64,000 nucleotides of DNA, from contig NZ_CP032762.1 of assembly GCF_003641205.1 (NCBI RefSeq), positions 5,228,001-5,292,000 on the forward strand, given 5' to 3'. Positions 9,966 through 17,546 of the stretch are shown in pieces. Each line of letters begins with the position of its first letter. Within the stretch, counting starts at the first letter, position 1. Position numbers and translations under genes: made by a program. This stretch comes from Rhodococcus sp. P1Y. GTDB lineage: Bacteria; Actinomycetota; Actinomycetes; Mycobacteriales; Mycobacteriaceae. A model generated the notes under the pieces. The model had not been told where the DNA came from. It saw nothing but the letters and a program-made list of their open reading frames with translations, and did no database searches.

Positions 9966-10168
9966 GGCGGTGCGGTGGTTTTCCTCCCTGCAGTGCTGAC
10001 CGCAGGAATCGTGTGCGGCGTCGGCCAGGGCATCACGTTCAGCAGAGGCATGGCGTCTGGGGTCTCGTCACCGCAGGCGTCGTGTTCTCGCTCGCAATTG
10101 CAGCTCTCACCGCTGTGTCGCTGTCTCTGTTGATTCTGCACAGTAGAAAAGAACAACAATCCCGATGA
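9954..10168 (+). pseudogene. Remnant of an MFS transporter C-terminus
   Basis: Two pieces in different frames read like the last helices of a major facilitator permease. Bases 9954-10052 give VYAVGGAVVFLPAVLTAG then GVGQGITFSRGMA, the typical MFS loop. After a break near 10050 the next frame gives GVWGLVTAGVVF and ALTAVSLSLLILHSRK up to the stop at 10168. The normal segment between these pieces is missing, so the gene has lost its N-terminal part and suffered an internal, frame-changing deletion. No start with a ribosome-binding site is present. Judged from memory of MFS sequences only. Confidence 0.45.
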
Positions 10169-10209
10169 ATTACACCAATGTCATTTATCGGTGACTACAC
10201 CTGTCAGAT

Positions 10210-10941
10210 TCACGCTAACGACCATTGTCCGTAATCGGCTTTGAGAATTACATTGATGTCGACGCTGATCCCGTCGATTTTCCCTTTGTCTATCTGCACC
10301 TGATGCAGATGCGCTTTCGGGTGTCTGAACCCCTTGGGCGTTCCCCAGTTGTGTTGCCAATACCACTGACCGAGGCCCGCGACCGAAGCCAATTCGATGG
10401 TCGGCGAATTGGCGTAGATTCCGGTGTTCTCGGCGCCGACGATCGACTGCCAGCCCAGGATGTACGGCGCGATCTGGGTAGCGAACTGGACGGCCGTCGG
10501 GTTGTCGTCGATGGATGCGTAGATGGGCCGGTTCTCGGGCCCACCTGCGGCGCGATGCAGCTCCAGGCCACGCTTGGCGTGCTTGACGCCTGCCGCGAAT
10601 CCCCCCTTCCAGTCGGAGGTTTCGCCCTTGCCGAACTGATAGTTCGACACCACTTCGAGGCCCGCTTCGGTGAGGGCGTCCGCCTCGCCGCGCTTCAACG
10701 GCTTTCCGAGCATCCATTCGGCGCCTGGCCTGCGGTCCGAGACGTAGCGAACGGCACCGAGGTGACCTGCAGCGCGGATGGATTCCGGCGACGGCACACC
10801 ACCGGAGTAATCGACGAGGGTGCCCAACCCGTCCGCGTGGGCAACCGTCGAATTCAGCGCCGCAAGCCCGAGCGCGGTCGCCGACCCCACGGCGGCATAT
10901 TTGAACAAGTCCCGGCGCGATACGTGCACGTGAATCCCCAC
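10210..10941 (-). CDS. Tat-exported DUF1906 glycoside hydrolase-like protein
   Basis: A 243-residue protein with a twin-arginine signal (SRRDLFKYAAVGSATALG) and a cleavage site after AHA. The rest is a DUF1906 domain, a TIM-barrel glycoside hydrolase-like fold (relative of Rv2525c of M. tuberculosis): VDYSGGVPSPESIRAAG, VRYVSDRR, YQFGKGETSDW, PIYASIDDN. Such proteins are thought to act on the cell wall, but their substrate is not known. The ATG at 10941 has no strong ribosome-binding site; a GTG four codons in (10929) has GGGG upstream and may be the true start. Divergent from terD. Confidence 0.82.
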   Translation of the reverse strand: MGIHVHVSRRDLFKYAAVGSATALGLAALNSTVAHADGLGTLVDYSGGVPSPESIRAAGHLGAVRYVSDRRPGAEWMLGKPLKRGEADALTEAGLEVVSNYQFGKGETSDWKGGFAAGVKHAKRGLELHRAAGGPENRPIYASIDDNPTAVQFATQIAPYILGWQSIVGAENTGIYANSPTIELASVAGLGQWYWQHNWGTPKGFRHPKAHLHQVQIDKGKIDGISVDINVILKADYGQWSLA

Positions 10942-11104
10942 ATCGATAGTTCACTTCGGCGTGTCGCCGACGTTTCGGTCGGCAGCCTTGATAACTTTTT
11001 CGGTTTCGGTATTTCACCACATTCACTTCAGCACCGCTAGTCACACCCTCCCCTCTCTTCACCACTTACTGTGGAGAGCACAACCCGAGAGAAGGAGAAG
11101 CCAC

Positions 11105-11683
11105 ATGGGCGTCACCCTGGCCAAGGGCGGCAATGTCTCGCTGTCCAAAGAAGCCCCCAACCTCACTGCCGTGTCGATCGGTCTCGGCTGGGACGTGCGC
11201 AACACGACCGGCGGAGATTTCGACCTCGACGCGAGCGCAATCGGTCTCGGCGCTGACAAGAAATCCGCGGGCGACCTGTTCTTCGTCTTCTACAACAACC
11301 TTCGCTCCCCCGACGGCGCGATCGAGCACACCGGTGACAACCGAACGGGAGAAGGAGAGGGCGACGACGAGAGCATCAACATCGACTTGGTCGCCCTGTC
11401 CCCCGAGATCGATTCGATCATCTTCCCGGTCTCGATTCACGACGCCGATGCACTTCGACAGAGCTTCGGCCAGGTCATCAACGCATTCATTCGTGTAGTC
11501 GACCGCGCCGATGGCCGCGAACTGGCCCGTTTCGACCTCACCGAGGATGCGTCGACCGAAACTGCAATGGTGTTCGGCGAACTCTATCGCCGCGGTCAGG
11601 AATGGAAGTTCAGGGCAATCGGGCAGGGATACGCGTCCGGTCTCGCCGGCATCGTTCGTGATTACGGAATCAATGCCAGTTGA
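11105..11683 (+). CDS. TerD-family calcium-binding stress protein
   Basis: A 192-residue TerD/CABP family protein. It opens with the typical MGVTLAKGGNVSLSK, carries the paired acidic calcium-binding motifs (GGDFDLDAS and GDNRTGEGEGDDESINIDL) and ends with FGELYRRGQEWKFRAIGQGY. AGGAG lies ideally upstream of the ATG. TerD proteins bind calcium and belong to tellurite/stress-response systems, often with TerB, TerC and partner enzymes; none of those is in the window, so this is a solitary copy. It sits between two secreted-protein genes, whereas TerD itself has no export signal. Confidence 0.92.
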   Translation: MGVTLAKGGNVSLSKEAPNLTAVSIGLGWDVRNTTGGDFDLDASAIGLGADKKSAGDLFFVFYNNLRSPDGAIEHTGDNRTGEGEGDDESINIDLVALSPEIDSIIFPVSIHDADALRQSFGQVINAFIRVVDRADGRELARFDLTEDASTETAMVFGELYRRGQEWKFRAIGQGYASGLAGIVRDYGINAS

Positions 11684-11721
11684 TGTTCGGTCGATCTGAC
11701 ATATCGATTGAATAACCGCGA

Positions 11722-11805
11722 ACTCCTGGGCTTGAGAATGTCGTTCGAATTGTGGTCCTATCACCACATTCGTAACTTTGGTCTCATGAGTCCCAGGAGT
11801 CACAC
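11722..11805 (+). promoter_or_regulatory. Structured leader that can mask a ribosome-binding site
   Basis: ACTCCTGGG at 11722-11730 is the exact complement of CCCAGGAGT at 11792-11800, which contains the AGGAG ribosome-binding site of the next gene. Between the arms lie a hairpin (TGTGGT 11751-11756 with ACCACA 11763-11768, extended by GAA/TTC) and a short TGAG/CTCA pairing. Folded this way, the leader would block initiation at 11806. A role as thermosensor or attenuator is inference. Confidence 0.45.
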
Positions 11806-12564
11806 ATGTCTCGTCGCTTCAGCCGTTTAGCGGGAACAGTCGCCCTGTCCTGCGCCGCCCTTCTCGCCGTGCCCGCGACCGCGTCCGCTGATCCGGCCCC
11901 CGTCGGAGTGGACGCGGTGTCGCAGGCCGCGGCCGAAGCGATCGCCTCGACTCGCACCGAGGTTGCCGAGCCGACGGACGGAAACCCGCTCGCAGCCCTC
12001 GATGCCGTCAACAAGATCTTGACCGACTTCGGAATCACGCCGTTCTTCTACCCGACCGCTGCCGTCAACTGCGCTGCGGCACCGGGTGCGCCGCTCGGCA
12101 TCGTGCCGGGCGTCGCGGGCGGAGCAGCAGGTCCGTGGCCGAACATCGCGCCGATTCCCGGGCTCCCAGCACTCAACGCGGTGGAGAAGGGCGAAACAAT
12201 GTTCGCCTTCGTGCCTGCCGGCATCGTGAACGACTCGGGTGACAAGTCCGGAATGCAGGTTGCGTGGTTCAACGTCAACACCTTCCAGGGCGGATTCGCC
12301 GACTTCGGTGGTGCGACAGCCACGCTGGTGGACTCGGTGCTGAACAACCTGGACGTTCTGCCCGCAGTCAAAGATCTCGTCAGGGGCCCCCTGACCGAGG
12401 CGCTGAACGTCCTTCCCGCCGCGGGCGCCCGCGCGGTTCCCGTCGAGACCGGAACCGGCACCGTCCTCGCTGCAGTCTTCGGCACCGTGAACCACAAGGC
12501 TGTCGACGGTAGCGACAAGAGCTGCTTCTTCTTCCCGACGGTCGGTTTGGTCAACGTAGCCTGA
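11806..12564 (+). CDS. Secreted protein (Rv1157c-like), copy 2
   Basis: A 252-residue exported protein: basic start MSRRFSR, hydrophobic core and cleavage near ASA-DP. The mature chain has two cysteines (VNCAAA, KSCFFF) and ends FFFPTVGLVNVA, matching the tail pattern of the paralogue at 9093-9905. AGGAG six bases before the ATG fixes the start. No enzyme motif is visible. The 5' leader can fold so that the ribosome-binding site is paired (see the regulatory entry at 11722). It probably works at the cell envelope; its role is unknown. Confidence 0.82.
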   Translation: MSRRFSRLAGTVALSCAALLAVPATASADPAPVGVDAVSQAAAEAIASTRTEVAEPTDGNPLAALDAVNKILTDFGITPFFYPTAAVNCAAAPGAPLGIVPGVAGGAAGPWPNIAPIPGLPALNAVEKGETMFAFVPAGIVNDSGDKSGMQVAWFNVNTFQGGFADFGGATATLVDSVLNNLDVLPAVKDLVRGPLTEALNVLPAAGARAVPVETGTGTVLAAVFGTVNHKAVDGSDKSCFFFPTVGLVNVA

Positions 12565-12614
12565 CCCTCGGTAGATACATGCGTCCGGGCGTCGGCTGGG
12601 GATATCCTCGGCCG

Positions 12615-13925
12615 ATGCCCGGACGTCTTCATCCGACCGACGCCCAGACGTACTGGATGTCGGCAAAGATCCCGAACGATCAGTTCCTGCTCTACTGCTT
12701 CGACACCGACGCCTCTGCCGCGTCCGTACGGGACGAACTGATCCAGAACGCACAGGCGATCGCAGACCTGCAGATTCGGATATCCGAGGTTCCATTCTCG
12801 CTCGGTTACCCGCGCATGAAACCCATGAGGATCCGCGGCGGGCACGTGCGCGATCGAGGGCGCGGGACTTCGTGGCCGGAATGCCTCGCCGAAATCTCGT
12901 CGAGTTTCGACCGCCAGCTCGATCAGAGCGAAACCCCCTGGTGCATACATCTTTTCGAGGCAGTCGACGATGCACCACGCTGCACCGGACCGGCTCTCGT
13001 TGCAGTGCTGCAGATTTCACATGCACTCGGCGACGGCCGCATCGCTTCGCACATCGCTCGCAGGTTGTTCGGCGATCATCGCGAGAGGATGCCGACCGTG
13101 CTCGGTCGCGGACGATTCGGCCCACGAGAATTCGTTCGAAGGTCCAAGCGTGCCCACGAACTCGATCAGATCTTGACCTCGGACACCGAATCCGGTGCCG
13201 TACCCGCGCAAGCGCCAGGTCGTCCACTGACCCGAGTGAACGTCGCACCGTCGGGCACGACCTCCGTTCGCTGCGTCGTGCGCGAGAGTTCCGAATTGAC
13301 CGCCCCCGGTATCAGCGTCACAGTGGGGGCGACGACCGCCATCTCGGTCGCACTGGCTCGCTACTTGGAACGTCTCGGTGACAGCGTGCCTGCATCGCTC
13401 GGCGCCGAAGTCACTATGTCCAAAACCGGAACCAGGAAGGCACGCAACCACTTTCGCAATTCAGGCGTCGACCTTTTTCCTGTCGCCACAGACATCACGG
13501 AACGCGCCGAGCGGATAGCCGCTTCCCTGGCCGATCGGCGCGCACGGGCCGAGCATCCCGCCATGGAGGCGCAAAGCCTGGCAACCGAGATGGTGCCCGC
13601 GGTTCTGCTCCACTGGGGCATCCGGCAGTTCGACGCCACGGCCGTTCCCGACGCGGTCACGGGCAACACCGTCGTCTCGTCCGTCGCGCGCGGCGACGAC
13701 AACCTGTTTCTCGGCGGCGGCCGGGTCCGATTCACCGCAGGATTCCCTGCCCTCTCGCCGGTCATGGGCCTCACGCACGGAGTGCACGGAATCGGCGACG
13801 CCGTGACCCTGAGCGTCACGTCCTCCGAGTCCGCTGTTCCGGACCCCGATGTCTACGAAGCGCTGCTACACGACGCCGTCGACGAGGTCGCCGATGCACT
13901 GCGCAGGAGAGCACTCCCCGGCTAG
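12615..13925 (+). CDS. WS/DGAT-like acyltransferase, altered active site
   Basis: A 436-residue protein of the wax-ester-synthase/diacylglycerol acyltransferase (condensation-fold) family. Supporting marks: the N-terminal LHPTDAQTYWM resembling the family opening (P-x-D), an active-site region ISHALGDG at about residues 134-141, and NHFRNSGVDLF in the C-terminal half. The canonical motif is HHxxxDG; here the first His is Ser135 while His136 and Asp140 remain. Family members make storage triacylglycerol or wax esters from acyl-CoA, a trait of rhodococci. The start at 12615 was chosen because the frame further upstream is not protein-like. Confidence 0.7.
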   Translation: MPGRLHPTDAQTYWMSAKIPNDQFLLYCFDTDASAASVRDELIQNAQAIADLQIRISEVPFSLGYPRMKPMRIRGGHVRDRGRGTSWPECLAEISSSFDRQLDQSETPWCIHLFEAVDDAPRCTGPALVAVLQISHALGDGRIASHIARRLFGDHRERMPTVLGRGRFGPREFVRRSKRAHELDQILTSDTESGAVPAQAPGRPLTRVNVAPSGTTSVRCVVRESSELTAPGISVTVGATTAISVALARYLERLGDSVPASLGAEVTMSKTGTRKARNHFRNSGVDLFPVATDITERAERIAASLADRRARAEHPAMEAQSLATEMVPAVLLHWGIRQFDATAVPDAVTGNTVVSSVARGDDNLFLGGGRVRFTAGFPALSPVMGLTHGVHGIGDAVTLSVTSSESAVPDPDVYEALLHDAVDEVADALRRRALPG

Positions 13926-14012
13926 CTGTCCCCTGCCCGTTGAGCCTGTTTTCGGCGGGCGGTGTGTCCGAAACCACACGATCGGCACATTCATGTTCGT
14001 AGCTTTGCGGCC

Positions 14013-14642
14013 ATGACAACTACAGATCCATCATCTACGCGCACCGTCGCCACGGTCGATCCGGCTCCTCCCGTTGCGGATCCAGCACTGATCGGCGTGC
14101 CCACGTTCCTCGTGGGATCGATAGCACTCGGCCTCGTCCTGACGGGGTACGTACCGGCTGCAGCGACGGGAGCGTCGATCCCGATCATTCTTGCGGCAAC
14201 CGGAATCGGCCAGCTCGTCGCAGCGATCTGGGCGGCGAGCCGCGATCAGAACGCAGTAGCGAGCGTGTTCGGCATCTTCACCGGCTTCTGGCTCAGCTAC
14301 GCCGTTCTCGTTCTTGGACTGACCAACAACTGGTACGGCATCGTCGCCGAAGACGCCGTGCAGACACAGAAGTTGTTCCTGCTCACCTGGCTGGTCGTGA
14401 TCGTTCTTCTGACTGTGGCGAGCATTCGGTTGCCGCTGGCGTTCACCCTTCTGTTCGCTCTGATCGATCTCGCGCTGTTCTTCGTCTTTCTCGGCACCTC
14501 GAACGCCAGCACATCGCTGACATCCATCGGCGGCTACCTGGTGTTCGCATTCGTCGCCGTCGGCGCATACCTGTTCCTCGACGCGATGAGCCGCTCGACG
14601 GGTGGTCGCGGGCTTCCGCTGGGTCGGCCGGTACTCACCTGA
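14013..14642 (+). CDS. GPR1/FUN34/YaaH (SatP-like) acetate transporter family
   Basis: A 209-residue membrane protein with six helices, the layout of the acetate/succinate uptake family. Helix content such as TGIGQLVAAIWAA and GIFTGFWLSYAVLVLGL is typical. The usual N-terminal signature NPAPLGL is replaced by DPALIGV, so transport function may differ. The N-terminal 25 residues are Thr/Pro-rich. The ATG at 14013 (MTTTDPSS) is preferred over an upstream in-frame ATG because codons before it look non-coding. No partner genes are apparent. Confidence 0.75.
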   Translation: MTTTDPSSTRTVATVDPAPPVADPALIGVPTFLVGSIALGLVLTGYVPAAATGASIPIILAATGIGQLVAAIWAASRDQNAVASVFGIFTGFWLSYAVLVLGLTNNWYGIVAEDAVQTQKLFLLTWLVVIVLLTVASIRLPLAFTLLFALIDLALFFVFLGTSNASTSLTSIGGYLVFAFVAVGAYLFLDAMSRSTGGRGLPLGRPVLT

Positions 14643-14702
14643 CAGACGATTCTCAGAATTGTTCGGGTACGCATCTCAGGATCGACTGCCAGAGTGGTCC
14701 CC

Positions 14703-15557
14703 ATGATGCAGATGACGGTCCTCGCGGTGGGAGGCACGGGTGAATCCCACCCGGACGATCACCGCACCGATGTGACGGGTCTGCTCAGCCAGGTCACCGA
14801 TTCGCTGGACAGCCGGTTCACCGCTAGGTGGGTCGGCTATCCAGCGTCGTACGGTCCCGTTGCCATCGGTGGTCTCAGTTTTCAGCACAGCGCGCAGATC
14901 GGAGTACGACGCCTCGTCGCGGCCATCGAGAATACCGACGGCCCTGTCGCATTGATCGGGTACTCGCAGGGATGCACGGTGGTTCGTGAGGTGCTCGGCC
15001 GGATCGCGTCGGGGGAACTGGTGCTGCCGTCCGTGTCGGCTGCTGGGCTCATCTCCGATCCCCAGCAACCTGCAGGCGTCGTACCGGGGTGCACCGGCCG
15101 CGGCGTGGCAGGAATCGGTCCAGCTGTGCCGTCCTCGGTCCAGGTGCTGTGGATCGGTCATCCCCACGACATGATCTGCAACGCCAGCGACGACAGCTAC
15201 ATCCGCGACATCGCGGACCTCACCGGGTGGATGTCGTTTCGGACTCCGAACATCTGGCTTCGCCAGCTGTTGACTCTTCTGCGCAGCAACGGTTTTCAGA
15301 ACGCGGCGAAAACCCGACTGTCACCGCGACAGTGGGTCCGCGACGTCCGTCGGCTCCGCACAGCAGCCCGGGAACTGGCCGGATACCTCCCGCGCTCGAT
15401 GACGTGGCGTCGGTACCGGTTCGCGAACCCTGCCGGCGACCGACACATCGCCTACGCGAGCGAACCCCTGGACGCGAGCGGCCTCACCGGGTGCGAGATT
15501 CTCGCCCAGTGGTTGCAGGTTCAGGCCACGTTCCTGACCTATGAACTCGCTGCCTGA
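14703..15557 (+). CDS. PE-PPE/cutinase-like serine hydrolase
   Basis: A 284-residue alpha/beta hydrolase. The nucleophile elbow GYSQG (Ser in VALIGYSQGCTVV, about residue 87) and the early VLAVGGTGES resemble the PE-PPE domain and mycobacteriophage LysB/cutinase-type esterases of actinobacteria. A possible acid/histidine region is GHPHDMICNASDD. No signal peptide is seen, so it may act in the cytoplasm. Several in-frame starts are crowded at 14694 (GTG), 14703, 14706 and 14712; none has a strong ribosome-binding site. Substrate unknown. Confidence 0.75.
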   Translation: MMQMTVLAVGGTGESHPDDHRTDVTGLLSQVTDSLDSRFTARWVGYPASYGPVAIGGLSFQHSAQIGVRRLVAAIENTDGPVALIGYSQGCTVVREVLGRIASGELVLPSVSAAGLISDPQQPAGVVPGCTGRGVAGIGPAVPSSVQVLWIGHPHDMICNASDDSYIRDIADLTGWMSFRTPNIWLRQLLTLLRSNGFQNAAKTRLSPRQWVRDVRRLRTAARELAGYLPRSMTWRRYRFANPAGDRHIAYASEPLDASGLTGCEILAQWLQVQATFLTYELAA

Positions 15558-15581
15558 ACCCTGCTGCCTAAACCCTGTTGC

Positions 15582-16043
15582 CTAGACCTTCTCGGCCTGA
15601 GCCTTCAGCCGGGCCAGTCCCTTCTCGAAATCCTTGCCCACAACTTTGTCCATCGGGAAGATCTTTCCCACCAGGGTGAAAAGCAAGTTGTTCTCACCCG
15701 TCATCGCCCAGGTGACCTCGGAACCGTTCGGACCGGGATCGATGGTGAACGTGGTCTTGTTCTTCGCCTTGAACGGCTTGGTGAACACCAGATCCAAAAC
15801 GACGATCTGACCGGGCTTCGAATCGGTGATCGTCATGGCGCCTGCGCCTGCCTTGCGGTTTCCCGACCAGGCGTACGACGCACCTACACCGGCATCGGGC
15901 CCGGTGTAGGTGCGCTTCAAGTTCGGGTCGGCATCTTCCCACGGTGACCACCGTGTCCAATTGTGGAAATCGTCGATCAACGCGTGAATCTTCTCCGGCG
16001 ACGCTGCGATGGTGGTCTTACGTTCGACCAGGAAGCTGCTCAT
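15582..16043 (-). CDS. SRPBCC/START-like domain protein
   Basis: A 153-residue polyketide-cyclase/SRPBCC family protein (helix-grip fold that binds hydrophobic ligands). Typical stretches: SSFLVERKTTIAASPEKI, DFHNWTRWSPWEDADP, and the tail DFEKGLARLKAQAE. The frame is open upstream but the family begins at MSSFLVERK. It lies 13 bases downstream of the VOC gene on the same strand, so they probably form an operon; such pairs often occur together without known chemistry. Confidence 0.88.
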   Translation of the reverse strand: MSSFLVERKTTIAASPEKIHALIDDFHNWTRWSPWEDADPNLKRTYTGPDAGVGASYAWSGNRKAGAGAMTITDSKPGQIVVLDLVFTKPFKAKNKTTFTIDPGPNGSEVTWAMTGENNLLFTLVGKIFPMDKVVGKDFEKGLARLKAQAEKV

Positions 16044-16056
16044 GGGCGAATAGTAG

Positions 16057-16422
16057 TCAGTCGCGACGGCACAAGCAGAACACGTGACCGACGGGGTCAC
16101 GGAAGACCGTGAACCCCGCATGGTTTTCGTTGCCCTCGAGCTTCGTCGCGCCGAGGCCGAGAACGTACTGTTCCGCGGCGTCCATGTCGTCGACGACGAA
16201 GTCGAGATGGATCTTGATTCCGTCCGACGGCCAGTCGAGCGGAACGAAGTCGGCCGCCTGCTGGAATGCCAGCCGGAGCTCACCCGGCCCCTGCAACACG
16301 GCCCAGTCGCCCTCGGACCTGACGATCTTCCATCCGAGCACCTTGCCGTAGAACTCGGCGAGTGCCGCGGTGTCCGGGCAGTCGAGCACTGTGTAGTCCA
16401 TGTCGATCTTGGGCGAAGTCAT
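16057..16422 (-). CDS. VOC (glyoxalase/bleomycin-resistance) family protein
   Basis: A single-domain 121-residue VOC protein: DCPDTAALAEFYGKVLGWK at the start, IHLDFVVDDMDAAEQYVLGLGA in the middle and FRDPVGHVFCLC at the end, the classic beta-alpha-beta-beta-beta repeats with a possible metal-binding His and Glu. Substrate cannot be predicted. Upstream partner of the SRPBCC gene. A strong hairpin at 16443-16485 separates it from the mycolyltransferase gene behind it. Confidence 0.88.
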   Translation of the reverse strand: MTSPKIDMDYTVLDCPDTAALAEFYGKVLGWKIVRSEGDWAVLQGPGELRLAFQQAADFVPLDWPSDGIKIHLDFVVDDMDAAEQYVLGLGATKLEGNENHAGFTVFRDPVGHVFCLCRRD

Positions 16423-16442
16423 ACCGTCCAGTTAAAACGCAA

Positions 16443-16485
16443 GAATGGCGCACCGCAACGGATAAACAGTTGCGATGCGCCATTC
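16443..16485 (-). terminator. Hairpin terminator after mycolyltransferase gene
   Basis: A 17-base stem with one mismatch: GAATGGCGCACCGCAAC (16443-16459) pairs with 16469-16485, with a 9-base loop. It lies about 20 bases past the stop of the mycolyltransferase gene and before the VOC start. Confidence 0.75.
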
Positions 16486-16505
16486 ATGCTGGAAGTTCGG
16501 GAAAG

Positions 16506-17462
16506 CTACTGCCCCAGCGCGGGTGCGAACGTAGAGAACCAGGCGTCGTGCAGGTGCTCTTCCCAGAAGTTCCACCAGTGCGTTCCGGTGCCGGTGATAC
16601 GGACCTCAGGGTTGACGCCTGCGGCACGCAGTGCAGCGACGTAGGCACGGCTGGACAGGCCCGACGCGGTCTCGAGGGGAACCATCTGCGCGAACTTGAC
16701 CGGGTCGAAGCTGCCACTCACGGGGTTGACGGTCGGATCGGTCAGCGGCGAACCGGTGCCAGCCGAGACGAATACCGATGTGTTGCGGAGTGCGCCGACG
16801 TTGAGCAGCGGGTCGTTGGCGAGCCACGATGCAGACGGCCATGCGCCCCACATGTTGCGAGCGTTGCCACCCATTTCGCCGACGGAAACCTGGATTCCCT
16901 GGGCGTATCCGGGGCTGCTCGCCGACGGGTAACCGCTGAACGACGCCACGGCCTTGTAGAAGTCGGGGTGGTGTGCGGCCAGGTTGAGCGCAGAAGTTCC
17001 GCTCATCGACAGGCCTGCAACTGCGTTGTTGACGCCGTCGCTGCCGAACTGGTCGGACATGACGGGCGGGAGTTCCTGCGTGAGGAATGTTTCCCACTTG
17101 ACGACGCCGAGCTTGGGGTCGGGACGCTCCCAGTCGGTGTAGAACGTTCCACCGCCGCCGAACGGAATGACCACGTTGACGTGCTTGTCCGCGAAGAACT
17201 GCACGACGTCGGTTTCGATGAGCCAACCGTTGTCGTTGTCCGGTGCGCGCAGACCGTCGAGCAGGTAGATCGTCGGGGCCGGGCCCTCGCCTGCTGCCTT
17301 GAGCACCTTGACGGGGATGTCCTTGTTCATCGCATCGGAGTGAACGTAGATCAGAGCCGTGTCGGCTTGAGCGACGCCGGTGCCGAGAGAAACGGCAGCG
17401 AACGCAGCGATCAACATGGTCACGAGTCCAAGCACAAGGCTGCGGGCACGAGAAAACATCAA
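16506..17462 (-). CDS. Antigen 85-type mycolyltransferase/esterase
   Basis: A 318-residue secreted alpha/beta hydrolase. The signal peptide (LVLGLVTMLIAAFAAVSLG) is cleaved near AQA-D. Marks of the antigen 85 family: LLDGLRAPDNDNGW, FYTDWERP, KWETFLTQELP, the nucleophile elbow GLSMSG with Ser152, and the catalytic-His region GTGTHWWNFW. Such enzymes move mycolates between trehalose esters and arabinogalactan outside the cell. The paralogue type cannot be assigned. Monocistronic by its surroundings; a strong hairpin follows the stop codon. Confidence 0.9.
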   Translation of the reverse strand: MMFSRARSLVLGLVTMLIAAFAAVSLGTGVAQADTALIYVHSDAMNKDIPVKVLKAAGEGPAPTIYLLDGLRAPDNDNGWLIETDVVQFFADKHVNVVIPFGGGGTFYTDWERPDPKLGVVKWETFLTQELPPVMSDQFGSDGVNNAVAGLSMSGTSALNLAAHHPDFYKAVASFSGYPSASSPGYAQGIQVSVGEMGGNARNMWGAWPSASWLANDPLLNVGALRNTSVFVSAGTGSPLTDPTVNPVSGSFDPVKFAQMVPLETASGLSSRAYVAALRAAGVNPEVRITGTGTHWWNFWEEHLHDAWFSTFAPALGQ

Positions 17463-17546
17463 GGAATCCCTATCGTCTTTACAAACTTGACTGACCTTCG
17501 GGGAGCAGGGTAACAGGGAAATAACGCTCGTGCTGATCCGCGATTC

